Below, piece by piece: positions 47,151 to 60,279 of a stretch of DNA of 64,000 bases. Origin of the DNA: Lycium barbarum (Eukaryota; Streptophyta; Magnoliopsida; Solanales; Solanaceae); contig NC_083339.1 of the NCBI RefSeq assembly GCF_019175385.1, positions 84,246,120 to 84,310,119 on the forward strand, written 5' to 3'. The stretch's first letter is position 1; every line of letters starts with the position of its first letter. The notes under the pieces were generated by a model. That model did not search any database and was not told the DNA's origin. It saw nothing but the letters and a program-made list of their open reading frames with translations. Position numbers and translations under genes: made by a program.

Positions 47151-47845
47151 TCAAAGAACTCCATCTCCTAAGATCTCAAATGATGACCTCTCCTTCTGAG
47201 GTAGTGTATCTCTGTAATACATTAGCATGAGATCTTCGTATTGTCGCTCTTTCACTTCCACTACTAGCGACGAGACTGCTGAATTCTGAATGGTAGTTCC
47301 CCTGTTACTTGAGTCCATTACTCGAACTCCTAGGATAGCAAACTGCTGGAGCTCACGGGCCATTTCTCTTTTCTCTGGTCGTACATCACACAAACTTCCC
47401 ATGGATATACGGCTAAGAGAATCAGCCACAACATTTGCCTTTCCGAGGTGATACAGGATATTAACATCGTAATCTTTTAGCGCTTCCAACCATCGTCGTT
47501 GCCATAAATTCAACTCTTTTTGCTTGAAGATATACTGAAGGCTCTTATGATCCGTGTAAATATCCACTATTTTTAACTCATGCAAGTGAATCATAGTACA
47601 ACGGTCACAAATCACAACTATGCAGTTTCTATATACTCGGCTAGCTATTACCGATTCACCAACGGGTGTAGACACCTCAAAAGGTTTGATCGACTCCAGT
47701 TTGACTCTAAACCGACCCGCAATATACGGAGTAACATATGACAATGTGGAGCCCGATCTATCAAAGCATATACATCATGACAAAATACCGATAATATACC
47801 TGTGACCACATCAGGAGAAGACTCAAGATCTTGGCGTCTAGCCAA
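47151..47845 (-). pseudogene. M2 protease-RNase H fusion remnant (RT deleted)
   Basis: The protease start (VVTGILSVF, and TPVGESVIASRVYRNC) runs into the end of RNase H ([20 protein letters not shown]) within one open frame at 47744-47151. The junction is near 47570-47600. Compared with P1 about 1.4 kb is missing: the protease end, all of RT and most of RNase H. The frame stays open across the junction. The RNase H tail reads NVVADSLSRIS. A frame change separates the piece at 47845-47648 from that at 47744. Confidence 0.88.
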
Positions 47846-47959
47846 AGCATAAAACGGTGTTGAGGACCGCTAGAACTGGGGACTCTCCCTCTGCCTCTAC
47901 CATGGCTGACCGGCGCATGTGAACCTAGCCCCATAGGGCGTATAGATGATGAAGATCCG

Positions 47960-49185
47960 GCTACCGACCCTGAAAGTTGGGTCCTACCTCTACCACAAAC
48001 TGAGGGGCAATCACGCATAATATGGCCTAGCCGACCACATGAATAGCAAGCCTCTGAATCCAATCGGCACCGACCCCAGTGTAACTTCCCACACTGGGAA
48101 CATCGTGGCATGGGTAGCCTCGCCTGACACGAATCACCCCTGAACTAAGAACCGAAAAAACTCTGACTCGGCCCGGAATGAGTAGATCTAACAAATCTCT
48201 GGCCTGAAAACCGTGGAGGCGCACTAGTCATAGAATGGCCTGAATGCCTCGAGAACTGTTGTCTGTGCCTTCCTCTATACTCACTCATTGGACCTGAAGA
48301 CCTAGCCCTCTTGTTATACCCTCTATTATGCTCACGGTCACTTTTTTGTTGTTGTAGGCTTTCTTCTAGATTTTTAGCATGGGCCTGAATGCGTGAAATA
48401 TCCATGTTGTCCTGAAGGGATGCAGTCAAGCACCTATCCATCAAATGTGTCCCTAGGCCTTTCACAAATCGGTGCACTCGATCACCCATATCCGCTACCA
48501 TGGCCGAAGCATACCTAGCCAAAGAATTGAAGCGGAGACTATACTCTAACGCACTCATGCTACCTTGCCTCAAATTCAAGAACTTATCGGCTCTAGTTTG
48601 CCGAACCTCTGGAGGCAAATAATGTCAGAGGAAAGCATCTACAAATTCTTGCCATACCAGGGGAGGCGCATTGGCTCCCCGTGATGCCATCCAAACCATA
48701 TACCAATGAACCGCAACATCCCTCAATCTATAGGATGCTAACTCTACCGATTAAGTGTCTGAAGCATGTATCAACCGAAGCGTCCTCAACATTCCATCAA
48801 TAAAATTCTGAGGGTCCTCATCTAGCTTTGATCCAAAGAATTTCGGTAGGTTCAAGCTAGTAAAATCACGGGCCCTTGCACTAACAACCCTATCACCTTG
48901 CCCTGTACTTTGCCGCTGAGTCTGGGCAGCAACCAATTGAGTAAGCAAATGAATGACCTCTTTTACATCTTGGCCTGAAGCATCTGGTGGAGGAGCCGAA
49001 GGTGTTGGAGCTGGGGCTGAGGCTCCTTCACGCTCTTCAGAAATAGGCACTGAATGGGGGGACTAGGATTGAGCCGCATTCTGGGACTCACTTTCCTCTA
49101 CAACTGTTGGCGGTGCTCTTTCAGCCCGCATTTCTACCACTGTCTTGCCCTTTGGAGCTGTCATAGCCTTTCTCTTTACAGGCAT
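47960..49185 (-). pseudogene. M2 gag, broken
   Basis: The frame starts at ATG 49185 (MPVKRKAM) and is stopped by TAG at 49065. It continues as 99 residues at 49050-48751 and 157 residues at 48618-48145. It ends in two zinc knuckles near 48111-48000 ([26 protein letters not shown]). The core contains EYSLRFNSLARYA, homologous to P1 gag. Stops and a frame change make it non-functional. An acceptor-like T-rich stretch precedes the ATG, but its terminal AG is changed (TTTCAATG). Confidence 0.88.
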
Positions 49186-49293
49186 TGAAATACACAACAC
49201 ACGGTTAAGGAAAAAGAAGTTCTTATGTCATAGCTCTATCGCATGATCTTATGAAGAAAGAAGGTCATTCATTCCTAAAATGCCCGCAGTCTC

Positions 49294-49331
49294 TTGTTTA
49301 TAAGTGTGGCGCGCAACACACCCATAACCAA
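49294..49331 (-). other. Leader hairpin, M2 (loop hexamer GCGCGC)
   Basis: Minus strand: inner stem TGTG/CACA, loop TTGCGCGC with the self-complementary GCGCGC, and an outer stem with one mismatch. Confidence 0.62.
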
Positions 49332-49375
49332 GACTCTAGTGGACACAGCTCGTAGACACACCCTAGGACAGAATT

Positions 49376-49387
49376 TATCCGATACCA
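49376..49387 (-). other. M2 primer-binding site (diverged)
   Basis: Minus strand TGGTATCGGAT. Only the first seven bases match the usual TGGTATCAGAG site. Confidence 0.7.
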
Positions 49388-49391
49388 CTTT

Positions 49392-51827
49392 TGTCACGAC
49401 CTAACCGGAGGGCCGCGACGGGCACCCAGTGCTAACCCACCCGGGCACTTCTTGTCATACTCTCACATTTACATCTAGGTGAGCCACATAGCTAAATCAT
49501 ACTTTCCATCCATTATTCATACTAATTTCATTGGGCAATAATACATATATATCATCATTAATAACAATGCTCATATAGATGTACATAAGCCGACGAGGCT
49601 AACAAAATGATATCGAAAATATAGGCCGACAAGGCCAAACACATCTAACCATATACACATGTCTACGAGCCTCTAAGGAGAGTATGTCATATCATATAGG
49701 CGGGACAGGACCCCACTATGCCCATAAATATGTACACAAAAGAATAAGCACCAAAAGCTGTAACTCTGAATGAAATGGAGCTCCACTATGTAGTCCCTGG
49801 GTAATAAAGCGATGGATCAAGTCTGTCCCCCTGGCCACCTGCGGGCATGACGCAGCGTCCACAAACAAAAGGACGTAAGTACGAAGAATGTACTGAGTAT
49901 GTAAAGCATGATCAACATCATTATGAAAGCATAATAGACAACATAAGAAATAGCATAGAATGGGAGATAGTAGTATCATCGTCACAAACACTTACTTGCT
50001 TTCCATCGGGACTTTCCATTTCTAATGCGTGATTGTGTACATATATCCATATCCGTATCCGTATTCATATCCGTACTCATTTACATTTCATATCCAATTT
50101 CGTATTCTTATACATATCATTTACCTAGCATACCCGTCCATGAAGGTTCGGTGGTTTCACATACCCGGCCATGCCAAGGCTCGGTGTCATACATACCTGG
50201 CCCTACCAAGGCTCAGTGTTATACATACGTGGCCGTACATAAGCTCGGGGTTTCACAATAGCCACACATAGGCACATATACATAAAAGCTCATAAGCATC
50301 TTAAGCACCATTACTATCGTCGTTCATTACATCTATCTTTAGAGTATTGCTCGTCATATGAGGAATTTAGTACAATCGTAACACATCGAGAATCATGAGC
50401 TCAGTAGCTTCTGATGATAGCATCATTTGGAGGACATCATAGGCTTATAGAAGATTAGATATTTGGCCAAAGAACCATGCCTTATGAAAGAAGGGTTAGC
50501 CTTACATACCTTTCCGTTCAACTATTCTATCACTTGCACGTTCTCCTTCAATGGTCACGTTTCTACCTTCATTAGAGTTATACTATCATTAGAAAATTGA
50601 TAGTTTAGCATACATGACTAAACCTAGAGAAAAGCGGACAGCATTTCCTTTATTTATACGACTTCCTCCATATTATATATCAACTCCCAAACATCAATAA
50701 TAACATTCATAATATCATAACAATGGTGTTTATTAACCTACATTACCCATATTCCTCAATTCACTTTGAGCCACCGATATCCATAGTCATAGCACACTAT
50801 TACATTCACTCATATACAATGTTTATCCTATATTTTCAATATAATTTATAACATGATTATATTCATAACATATCAACAATCATTACTCAACCCAAGCTAT
50901 TACTCAAAAATGACACTATTCCCACATTCATGACCCATTTTCTATCTCCTTCTTCAATCCAAGTGTTTCATCTTCTCAATTCCTCAAACAACATGGAAAT
51001 ACCATAAAACATACCTCAGATGTTGTAGGAATAATCTCTGGATGGAAATACTGCTCTTGAGCCAAAACCCTAGTTCACTTCAAATGAGATTTCTTGACTT
51101 GGATGATCTCTAATGAGTTTCTTACACATGGTTTTCTTAGTTTGACGAAATTGATCATAAATTTCTCGAGTTCTTATGGATGAAGAGTGGAGAGGGTTCT
51201 TGAAGTGTTGGGTGAAAAATGAAATGAAATAATGAACTTGGTCCCTTTTTAATAACTGAAAAATTTGACCCGTCGGGAAAATATACGGACACTTATACGG
51301 TCTGTATAAACATATATGGTCCGTATAAGTGACCGTGAAATTTCCCCTTCAACATCTCGCTTCTATGACCATTATACGACATATTATACGGTCCATATAA
51401 GTGACAGTATAATCCTATCAGTGAGGGACCTTCACTGTGACGATTCTGTGGATGATTATACGGACCGTATAATCGGCCGTGTAACCTATCTTTTCTCTGA
51501 TCTTTTTCTCGTCACTTCGTTTGATCTCCAATCCTCACGGAACCTTCTTAATACTTGTTTAACACCTCATTAACGATCTAAGGGACATTATAATTCTTCT
51601 CCAAGACACAATTAAATCATCATTAACATGTTACTCGTAAATCCTTTCCGACACCTATCGTATGCCTTGCCTTCTCTTGGCAAACTTTCTCCTCTTACCT
51701 CGAATGTCTTTGAAATCTTAGTTAGGGTCATCAAATGTCATTTCTCACTTATTTCAATACCGTAAACTTCGTGCCCTTCGTTAGTCTATTTACTGTGCAT
51801 CAACGGGGAATTTTCCGAGGTGTAACA
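49392..51827 (-). mobile_element. M2 5' LTR
   Basis: A complete 2,436-bp LTR, minus strand, followed by the target duplication TTATA (51828-51832) that matches 22373-22377. Stem-loop at 49876-49896 (one change), CCGGCC/CCTGGCC-type tandem repeats at about 50125-50250, donor-like AAAG|GTATGTAAGG (exon end 50520), GAG|GTATGTTTTATG (exon end 51015), and a large TACGG palindrome cluster at about 51281-51482 including ATACGGACCGTAT. Confidence 0.94.
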
Positions 51828-51832
51828 TTATA

Positions 51833-52495
51833 CTTACTTATCCTCTTTCTACTAGGAAACTTCCTTTTCATACATTTGAATACATAGTAGTATCATACCC
51901 GACCATCTAAGTTCGGTGTCCTACGTACCCAGCCATAATAAAGCTTGGTGTTATACGTACCTGGCCCTACCAAAGCTTAGTTGTATCCGTACCTGGACCT
52001 ACCAAGGCTCAGTGTTATACGTACCCAACTACACTGGTGTGTGCGCAATAGATATCATACCTGTCCATATAGGCTCGGTGTCACAACACAGCATTCATAC
52101 TTTTATAACATACATATGTATCCGAGAGAAACATTTTGACACTATCGGGATGATACAAAATCTATAAACTCCCGATTTCTATTATTGAATCACCATCATC
52201 TTTATCGTCATCACTATTATCATCGTCATCATTATCATCATCACCATTATCGTCGTCATCATTATCGTTATCACTATTATCGTCGTCATCATTATCATTA
52301 TCACTATTAACCTCGTCATCATTATCACTATCACTATTATCGTCGTCATCATTATCATCATCACTATTATTGTCGTCGTCATCATTATCGTTATCACTAT
52401 TATCGTCGTCATCATTATCATTATCACTATTAACCTCGTCATCATTATCATTATCACTATTATCGTCGGCATCAGTATCATCATCACTATTATTG
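51833..52495 (-). mobile_element. M1 5' LTR, second piece
   Basis: Matches M1 3' LTR from about 5652 to 6320, including the 30-bp minisatellite (52195-52495). It is cut by M3 after TATTG. The remaining 1.4 kb of this LTR is not found in the window and seems deleted. Confidence 0.92.
52195..52495. repeat. 30-bp minisatellite, M1 5' LTR copy
   Basis: About ten units of the same TCATCATTATC-based repeat as 6015-6334, with different order of unit variants. Confidence 0.94.
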
Positions 52496-54982
52496 TGTCA
52501 CGACCCAGCTAGGGGCCACAACCCAGCTAGGGGCCGCGACGGGTACCCGGGGCTAACCACCGAGCACCGCTCGTTCTACTAATCATCTTACTCAGTCAAT
52601 TCCCTTTTATCAATTTGTACACAAGACATAAAAAAATTAACTTTTCATTTGAGAACATAAAACACTTTTATATGCATAAGCCTTTAGGCTATCAAAATAA
52701 TATATATATACAGTGTCAATCTCATGAGACCATCTAACCCACACTACGCATCTACGAGCCTCTGCTGGAGTGCTACTTATAAGGACGGGACAAGACCCCG
52801 TCATGCCCAAAAATACATATATATTACTATACACAAAAGAATCATCATAAGAACCTCCGAACAAAGGAGTGCTTTCAATCAGCTGACAGTTACTACAGAT
52901 CTGGGTCGAGCTCTCCTCCCTGTCTACCTGCGGGCATGAACACAGCGTCCAAAGAAAACGGACGTCAATACGAACATTGTACTGAGTATGAGAGGCATAA
53001 ATAAGGAAATAAGGCAATGATATAAAAGAAGTATCAATATGGAATAACTGTATCCGACTGTCAAGTGTAAAAGAAATTATGCATGCTGCCTTACTCATAC
53101 TCATCGTCATAACATAAATGCATAAATGTATAAGCTGCCCGCCCATATAGGTACGGTGTAACAATGTATAAGCTGCCCGTCCATATCGGATCGGTGTGAT
53201 AATCATGACATTAGCCTGTGTCCAGGCCTCCCGAGTCTGGGGTATCATCTCACGCCGCCCACTAATGGTGTCTGCCCATGCCATTTGACCATGGTTTATC
53301 GTATAGCTGCCCGCCTTAGCGGTGACTGCCCGGCCAAATAGGTCGCAGTGTTATATCATCATCATACATGCTCATCATAATATGCTTATCGTAAAATACT
53401 TATCATAATACATGCATAAGGCTTATGAACAACTTTACTTCATCGGGGTGACGTAAGGTCGTGATCCCCCGATTTCACTATGGAGCGATTATTGACATTC
53501 TGCCTCACCTCGAAGGACCTAGCACATAAGGTGAGTGTAAGCAATAATTAACATCATTAACATTGTAGAATCATCATATCATGTCTCTTATCTTATATAG
53601 CTATTCATAGACATAGGTTTTTGACTTTCTGGAATATAGGAACTCATGAAGAGGAGGGAAAATCATGCTAGAAGATTCATGCCATTAGAAAGAAAGGACT
53701 AGCCTCACATACCTTTGACTTTTAACTAAGCTATCGCTTGCTTGTTCTCCTTCGATATCACGTTTCTACCTTCAAGAGAGAATTCGCACTAACGTTAGTT
53801 AATTCGACTATAAGAACGCATGACTATTTCTAAGGAAAATTGGGGAACACTTCCTTTGTTTATACTAATTTTCCCATATGTTTTATCCACTCCCACACGC
53901 TCACAACAACATTCACAATATTGCAATCAACAATCATCATTTATATACATTGACCACAATCCATCATTTCTCATCAATTTCTCCACATTTATGGTTATAG
54001 CTTACTATAGAGTTTCCTCATATATAATACTTATTTCATGGCCTAAATGTCATTTATAATGTATTCATAATCAAAACACACCAACGTTCATGATTCAATC
54101 CAACTACCATCCAACCATGACACTATATTCACTCATTAATGACCCATTTCCTATGTCTTTCTATAATTCAAGTATCTTAACCTTCCAATACCTTAACCAA
54201 CATGGTTTAGTCATGAAACTTACCTTAGATGATGGTTGAACAAGCCTTGAATGGAATTACTCCTCTAGCACCAAAACCCTACTTCACTTCTTTTGGGTTT
54301 TCTTGAGAGAGATGAACTTTAGCTAGGTTTCATACACTTTGTCTCATGGATTTGGTGTTATTGATCATGGATTCCTTTGATTTTCTTGTAAGGAAGATTG
54401 GAGAGTATTTTAGAGGTTTCTAGAGAGAAATATCATGGAATGACATGAATTTAATGAGTTTGGGTCTCCTATTAATGACTTAAAATCTGATCCGGAATGA
54501 ACAGTAACTGAAGTACACAGTGGTCGTAAACCCAGTTTATGGTCCGTATTCCAGTTTACGGGTTGTATTTCGTGGACGTATTTAAGCATATCAAAACCAG
54601 AAAGGTATGCTGGGGATCATGGTGATTTACGATCGCGGTTTACGGGGCGTATTTCAATTTACGGTCCATATTCCAAGTCGTATTTAACCATTTGAACATT
54701 TAGCAGAAATTTGAAGTTTTGTAAGTTGGAATACGACATGGTGGTTTACGGGCCGTATACCACTTTACGGTCCGTGTTTCATTTTACGACTGACTGGGCC
54801 AAAGTGCAAATCTGCAACTTTCACGTCTTCAGAACCTATAATTAGTCATTGTGGAGCATAACCTTATCTCTTATTCCCATTGTCTTTGAAATCTTACTTA
54901 GGGTCGTCAAACGTCGTTCATACTCGTATTCTTCTTTAGTCTATTCATTATACGTTCACGGGGAAATTTACAAGGTGTAACA
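52496..54982 (-). mobile_element. M3 3' LTR
   Basis: A 2,487-bp LTR, minus strand, from TGTCACGACC (52496) to TGTTACACC (54982). A 20-bp tandem duplication of the GACCCAGCTAGGGGCC end lies at 52500-52540. Stem-loop 52965-52985, donor-like AAAG|GTATGTGAGG (exon end 53713) and AAG|GTAAGTTTCATG (exon end 54223), and a TACGG/TTTACGG inverted-repeat cluster at 54524-54785. Confidence 0.93.
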
Positions 54983-55030
54983 CTCTCCCCCCCCCCCCCC
55001 CCCCTTTGGAACATTCGTCCTCGAATGTTA
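54983..55030 (-). other. M3 polypurine tract (18-G run) and hairpin
   Basis: Minus-strand run of 18 G (54987-55004), with the ACATTCG-TCCT-CGAATGT hairpin at 55011-55028. Confidence 0.85.
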
Positions 55031-55239
55031 AACACACGAGATTCTACGAAAATTTCGCCAGAGCTTCCCCTGTAATACGGCACTACCATCCTGTCATAAC
55101 AACCCATAATATCCTTGCCTCACAGGGCCACAACACGATAAAACTCTAAGAAAAACTTACGAAAGCTCCTGAAAATAAGGGATATAATATCTGAGTAATG
55201 ATGGAAATAGGGGTGTTCAGATACTCTAAGTATTACACT

Positions 55240-55418
55240 TCATTTAATACATACTAACCTTATATTGTTGGCGTTCCATCTTGAGTCTCTTCTGGGGGTT
55301 GAAATAAATGCAGGTACTTGGACTTCATACTCTCCTCTGCTTCCCAAGTCATTTCTTCGGTTATTATTTCGCCACAAGACTTTAACTGAAGCTACCTCTT
55401 TATTTCGGAGTCTTCGCA
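55240..55418 (-). pseudogene. M3 chromodomain fragment
   Basis: Encodes RLRNKEVASVKVLWRNNN and a short tail, the C-terminal chromodomain-like end of pol. It is separated from the rest of integrase by the insertion at 55419-56830. Confidence 0.85.
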
Positions 55419-56830
55419 ATGGCAGATACATTTCTCGGAATAATTTGCCGACTACTGTATTATCATTGTTGAATTACTTACTTTAATGATTGTTCAAAGG
55501 ATTTCTATTCAGAAAATACAGCAATTCTACAAGTCAAAGGAGCAGCACTGGTATGGCTCTAAGAGAAAATGTTTGGCTTTTTAAGCTGGTGTAATCTAAA
55601 AGAAAATTAAGCTACTTGAAAAGAGCACTCCACATATGTGATTTCTTGACATACTCCTCAAATAACTTCATCACCAAATAGTCAAAAATCAATAGAGATT
55701 TAACTTAGAGAAATTGATAGTTTATGCCTAACTGGAAGGGGAAATCATTGGGACTCACATGGGATTAATAAGCTAGTGAAACTATAGTGCTAGGCTGTTT
55801 TAAGGATCGCCAGATTGTGAATGCAGAAAAAAAGAGTTGATGAGCAGTGATGAGAGAACTAAGGGGAAAAGAGGGAGAGAAGGAGAAGAAAACAGAAGTA
55901 TTTCTTAGACAATCTTTCTATTGAAGCTAAAGGATAGATATATTTTTATGAGGGGAAACTACTTTCAGCAGAAGCAAGAGTTGCAGCGAGGATCATAAGC
56001 TTTCAGAACCCCTTTCTCGACAACTGTCAATCAATCTTGCTGTCTAAGGTGCAGTCTAAAGAATCTTAACTTCCAGACCGATACTCCTATAATGGGTTGC
56101 TGCCGCGTTTTTCACTATTCTAGCAACCAACAAAACAAGTGACTAGACACATATTAGAAAACTCCGAATTACTATAATTTTTTATACATAGACAACTACA
56201 TTAGAGACTTTTACGTCCCTGTTAGATATATGAGAGAAATTTAGATAATATTTAGTAGGCAAATGATTAGGTATTGACTATTGCAATAAAATGGGCATGA
56301 AGCCAGAGTATTCATATAGCCCAATCCTAACTAGTTTTGATTTGACGCCGTCGATTAATTGCTGATTGATCTCTGTAACTAAATCCACAAGACTACAGTT
56401 GGGTCTCATAGTCAAGCTCATTTATGTCTTTGTATTCGTGGGTCAATCTTCGTCTGGCCCAAGGAAAAATTGGCATGCCTCTCTGTTACCTGTTGGGACT
56501 TCTATGCCTCATAGAAACTGTCTGCCTAAAACTGTCCCTTGGCCAGTAAGCTTTTGTACTGAGATATGTTCAGAATTTTTGCGCGTACTTAAACTCCTAC
56601 ATAAGGTTTGCACCATTAATATCCCAACCTTCTTCCCAAGACTCAATGATCATAAAACTATTACTCTCACGAGTTTAACTTCTATGAACCGACAGTTTTG
56701 AGCTATCAGATTACCTAAAGATAGCAGTTACAGCCTGTTTCAGAAAAAAAAGATAGCAGCTACAGCCTATATAGGTACTCGTCCATAAAATGGATTCGTA
56801 ACCTGAAAAATAAGGAAACTTTGCTACAAG
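55419..56830. mobile_element. Unidentified 1.4-kb insertion in M3 integrase
   Basis: This segment splits the M3 integrase C-terminus. The left flank ends TCTTCGCA and the right flank resumes near CATGTCTGTCTAGAATAGC, where uninterrupted copies such as M0 near 2520 read straight through. Possible duplicated words at the edges (GCAATG and GCATG) are not exact. I find no terminal inverted repeat, no LTR and no transposase motif. The longest frame is 111 residues on the plus strand (56366-56701) and I do not recognise it. A short duplication GATAGCAG-TACAGCCT occurs near 56719-56768. It could be a non-autonomous DNA transposon, a Helitron-like piece or captured host DNA. Confidence 0.6.
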
Positions 56831-59800
56831 CATGTCTGTCTAGAATAGCAATAGGCACCTCCTCATAGGTTAGCTTTTCTGTCACTTGCACATCATCTAT
56901 CAGGATAATCTTTGTGGGATCTCCAATACACTTGCGGAGCATCGAAACGTGGAAGACTGGGTGGACTGATTCAAGCTCCGAAGGCAAGTCCAATTCATAG
57001 GCGACATGACCCACCTAGCGGATAATTTTTTAGGGTCCAATGTATTGAGGACTTAGCTTCCCTTTCTTTCCGAATCTCATCACCCCTTTCATTGGCGATA
57101 CTTTCAAAAATACCCAATCATCAACCTGGAATTCCAAGTCTCGTCGGCGATTATCCGCATAGGACTTTTGGCAACTTTGGGCTGTCAATAATCAGTCTGG
57201 GATCACTTTAACCTTTTCCACCGCTTGCTGAATCAATTCGGGGCCTATTAATTGTGCTTCTCCTGTTTCGAACAATCCGATTGGGGATCTACACTTCCTT
57301 CCATATAAAGCTTCATATGGGGCCATTTGAATACTGGAATGATAGCTATTATTGTATGCGAATTCGATTAGCGGCAAATGATCGTCCCAACTACCACCGA
57401 AATCCAACACACACGCTCGTAGCATATCTTCCAATGTCTGAATAGTACGCTCGGCTTGCCCATCGATCTGCGGATAAAATGTCGTGCTAAGCTTCACTCG
57501 AGTTCCTAGACCTTCTTGAAAGGATTTCCAGAACTTGGCTGTAAACTGCGTTACTCGATCTGTGATAATAGATAATGGAATACCATGAAGGCGCACAATT
57601 TCCTTGAGCTACAACCTCGCATAGTCTTCCGCTGAGTACGTAGTCCTAAGTGGGAGAAAATGGGTTGCTTTCGTCAATCTGTCCACAATCACCCATATCG
57701 AATCATACTTGCCTCGAGAACGAGGTAACCCCACAATAAAATCCATGTTGATTACTTCCCATTTCCAAGTAGGGATCTCTATTTCTTGCAATAAGCCTCC
57801 TGGCTTTTGATGTTCGACTTTACCTGTTGGCAATTTGGACACTGTGCTACAAATTCCGCTATATCTCTCTTCATGCCATCCCACCAATATATTAACTTGA
57901 GATCATGATACATTTTGGTGGTACCTGGGTGAATGGAATACCGAGAACAATGTGCTTCTTCTAGAATTCGTCGGCGTAATTCTGCTACATTCGGTACACA
58001 TAGCCTGCCTTGGTATCTAAGAATTCCATCCCGAGAAACTTCAAACGAAGACTTTTCTTTTCCATGAGATGTGTTTCTCTAACGACACAATTGAGGATCT
58101 TCATATTGTCGTTCTTTCACGTCCATATCCAAGGACGAAATTGTGGGATCCTTGATACAAATCCCCACGTCACCCGAATCGATTACACGTACTCCAAGAT
58201 TAGCTAGTTGGTGGAGCTCATGAACTATCTCTTTCTTTTCCGGAGAGACTTCGCATAAACTGCCCATTGATCGGCGGCTAAGCGCATCAGCTACTACATT
58301 CGCTTTTCCGGGGTGGTACAAAATGTTCACATCATAATCCTTTAACAATTCTAACCACCGCCTCTGCCGCAGGTTCAACTCCTTTTGCTTGAAAATGTAT
58401 TGAAGACTTTTGTGATCTGCATAGATATCAACATACACACCATACAAATAATGCCTCCATATTTTTAAGGCATGAATAACCACAGCCAATTCGAGATCAT
58501 GAGTTGGATAATTCCTTTCATGTTTCCGTAATTGTCTCGAAGCATATGCAATAACTTTACCATGCTGCATCAAAACGCATCCTAATCCGACACCGAAAGC
58601 GTCACAATATACCACATAGCCATCTGACCCTTCTGGAAGTGTTAAGACCGGAGCTGAGGTCAATCTGCATTTCAACTCTTGGAAACTGCGCTCACAAGCA
58701 TCATTCCATTGAAATTTGGCTGACTTCTGGGTTATCTTCGTCAATGGGGCTGAAATAGATGAAAAGCCCTCTATGAACCTTCTATAATAATCTACCAAAC
58801 CTAGAAAACTACGAACTTCTATAGGCGACGTAGGCCTTGGCCAAGTCTTCACAGCTTCAATTTTCTAAGTGTCAACTCGAATGCTATCATCTGAAATAAC
58901 ATGGCCCAGAAATGTCAAAGAATTTAGCCAAAATTCACACTTTGAAAACTTCGCATACAATTCTCGGGCTCGAAGAATGCCAAGAACAATTCTCAAATGA
59001 TCTGCATGCTCTGATTCTGTGCTAGAGTACTCCAGAATATCATCGATAAACACTATCACAAATAAGTCCAAGAGAGGCCTGAATACATTGTTCATCAAGT
59101 TCATAAACACGGCTGGAGCATTAGTCAACCCAAACGACATCACTCGGAATTCATAGTGCCATATCTCGTTCTGAAGGCCATTTTGGGAATATCCGCTTCT
59201 CTAACTCTCACTTCATGGTAACCCGACCTCAAATCTACTTTATAAAAGCACTTGACACCTTACAATTGATCGAATAAGTCATCAATCCTTTGGAGAGGAT
59301 ATTTGTTCTTTATCGTCACTTTGTTCAATTGCCTGTAGTCGATACACATTCGTAGAGATCCGTCTTTCTTTCTCACGAACAAGACCGGTGCTCCCCACGG
59401 TGATTAACTGGGTCTAATAAATCCCTTCTCGAGCAAGTCGTTCAGTTGCGCTTTTAACTCTTTCAATTCTGCTGGAGCCATTCGATACGGAGGAATAGAA
59501 ATAGGCTTGGTGTCCGACAATACATCAATGGTAAAGTCAATCTCTCTTTCTGGAGGAAGACCTGGAAGTTCGTCTGGAAACATATCTGGGAATTCATTCA
59601 CTACCGGAACTGATTGGAAAGTTGGCGGCCTTGACTCGGTATCATGAACACGAACTAAATGATAAATATAACCCTTGGCTATCATCTTCCTTGCCTTAAG
59701 GTAGGAAATAAACCTACCCTTTGGAGATGCTGCATTGCCCTTCCATTCAAGCACGGGCTCTCCCGGGAATTGGAATCGAACTACTTTCAATCAGCAATCA

Positions 59801-60150
59801 ACATTAACATAGCACGAGGCCAACCAATCCATACCCATAAATACATCGAAATCTAACATCTTTAACTAAATTAAATCCGCTGTGGTCTGGCGATCACATA
59901 TCACAACTACACAATTTTTATACACCTGTCTTGCTATCACGGGATCACCAACCGGAGTAGACACCTCAAAAGGTTTGATTAGCTCAGGTTTCACCCCAAT
60001 ACAACCAGCAACATATGGGGTAATATAAGAAAGAGCATAACCCGGATCTATCAAAGCATATACGTCACGGGAAAATATAGACAATGTACCTGTAACCACA
60101 TCCGGGGATGACTCAAGATCCTGCCGTCCGGCTAAAGCATACACGCGGGG
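56831..60150 (-). pseudogene. M3 pol: protease, RT, RNase H, integrase (decayed)
   Basis: Minus-strand domains in normal order. Protease 60144-59866 (ALIDPGYALSYITP) stops at TAA. The protease end and RT start are at 59790-59404 (FPDMFPDELPGLPPERE). The RT centre has a frameshift near 59160. RT fingers/palm 59143-58865 keep FIDD. The RT end and RNase H are at 58852-58079 (257 residues; FCDAFG-like, [16 protein letters not shown]). Integrase lies at 57887-57609 and 57596-57192 with [18 protein letters not shown] and GQAERTIQT. The GPY/F-like end is 57014-56845. The integrase core has GAQF changed to VTQF. All domains are recognisable but at least six breaks make it inactive. RNase H and RT resemble P1 closely. 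Confidence 0.92.
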
Positions 60151-60279
60151 CTGAGTGGCACCTGAAGTAGATGCTGCCCCTCAGCCTCTGCCTCGGCCTG
60201 CTGATATCTGGGGAGTCTGCCCTGCCGAGCGCGCTGAGGAAGAACCAGCTGCTAAACCTGTAGGCTGAATACCAACTCT

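Noticed and set aside
52637..53284. A minus-strand frame of 215 residues in the M3 LTR
   Set aside because: It lies wholly inside LTR sequence, is interrupted in the partner LTR (61841-62212 holds only a part) and shows no known domain.
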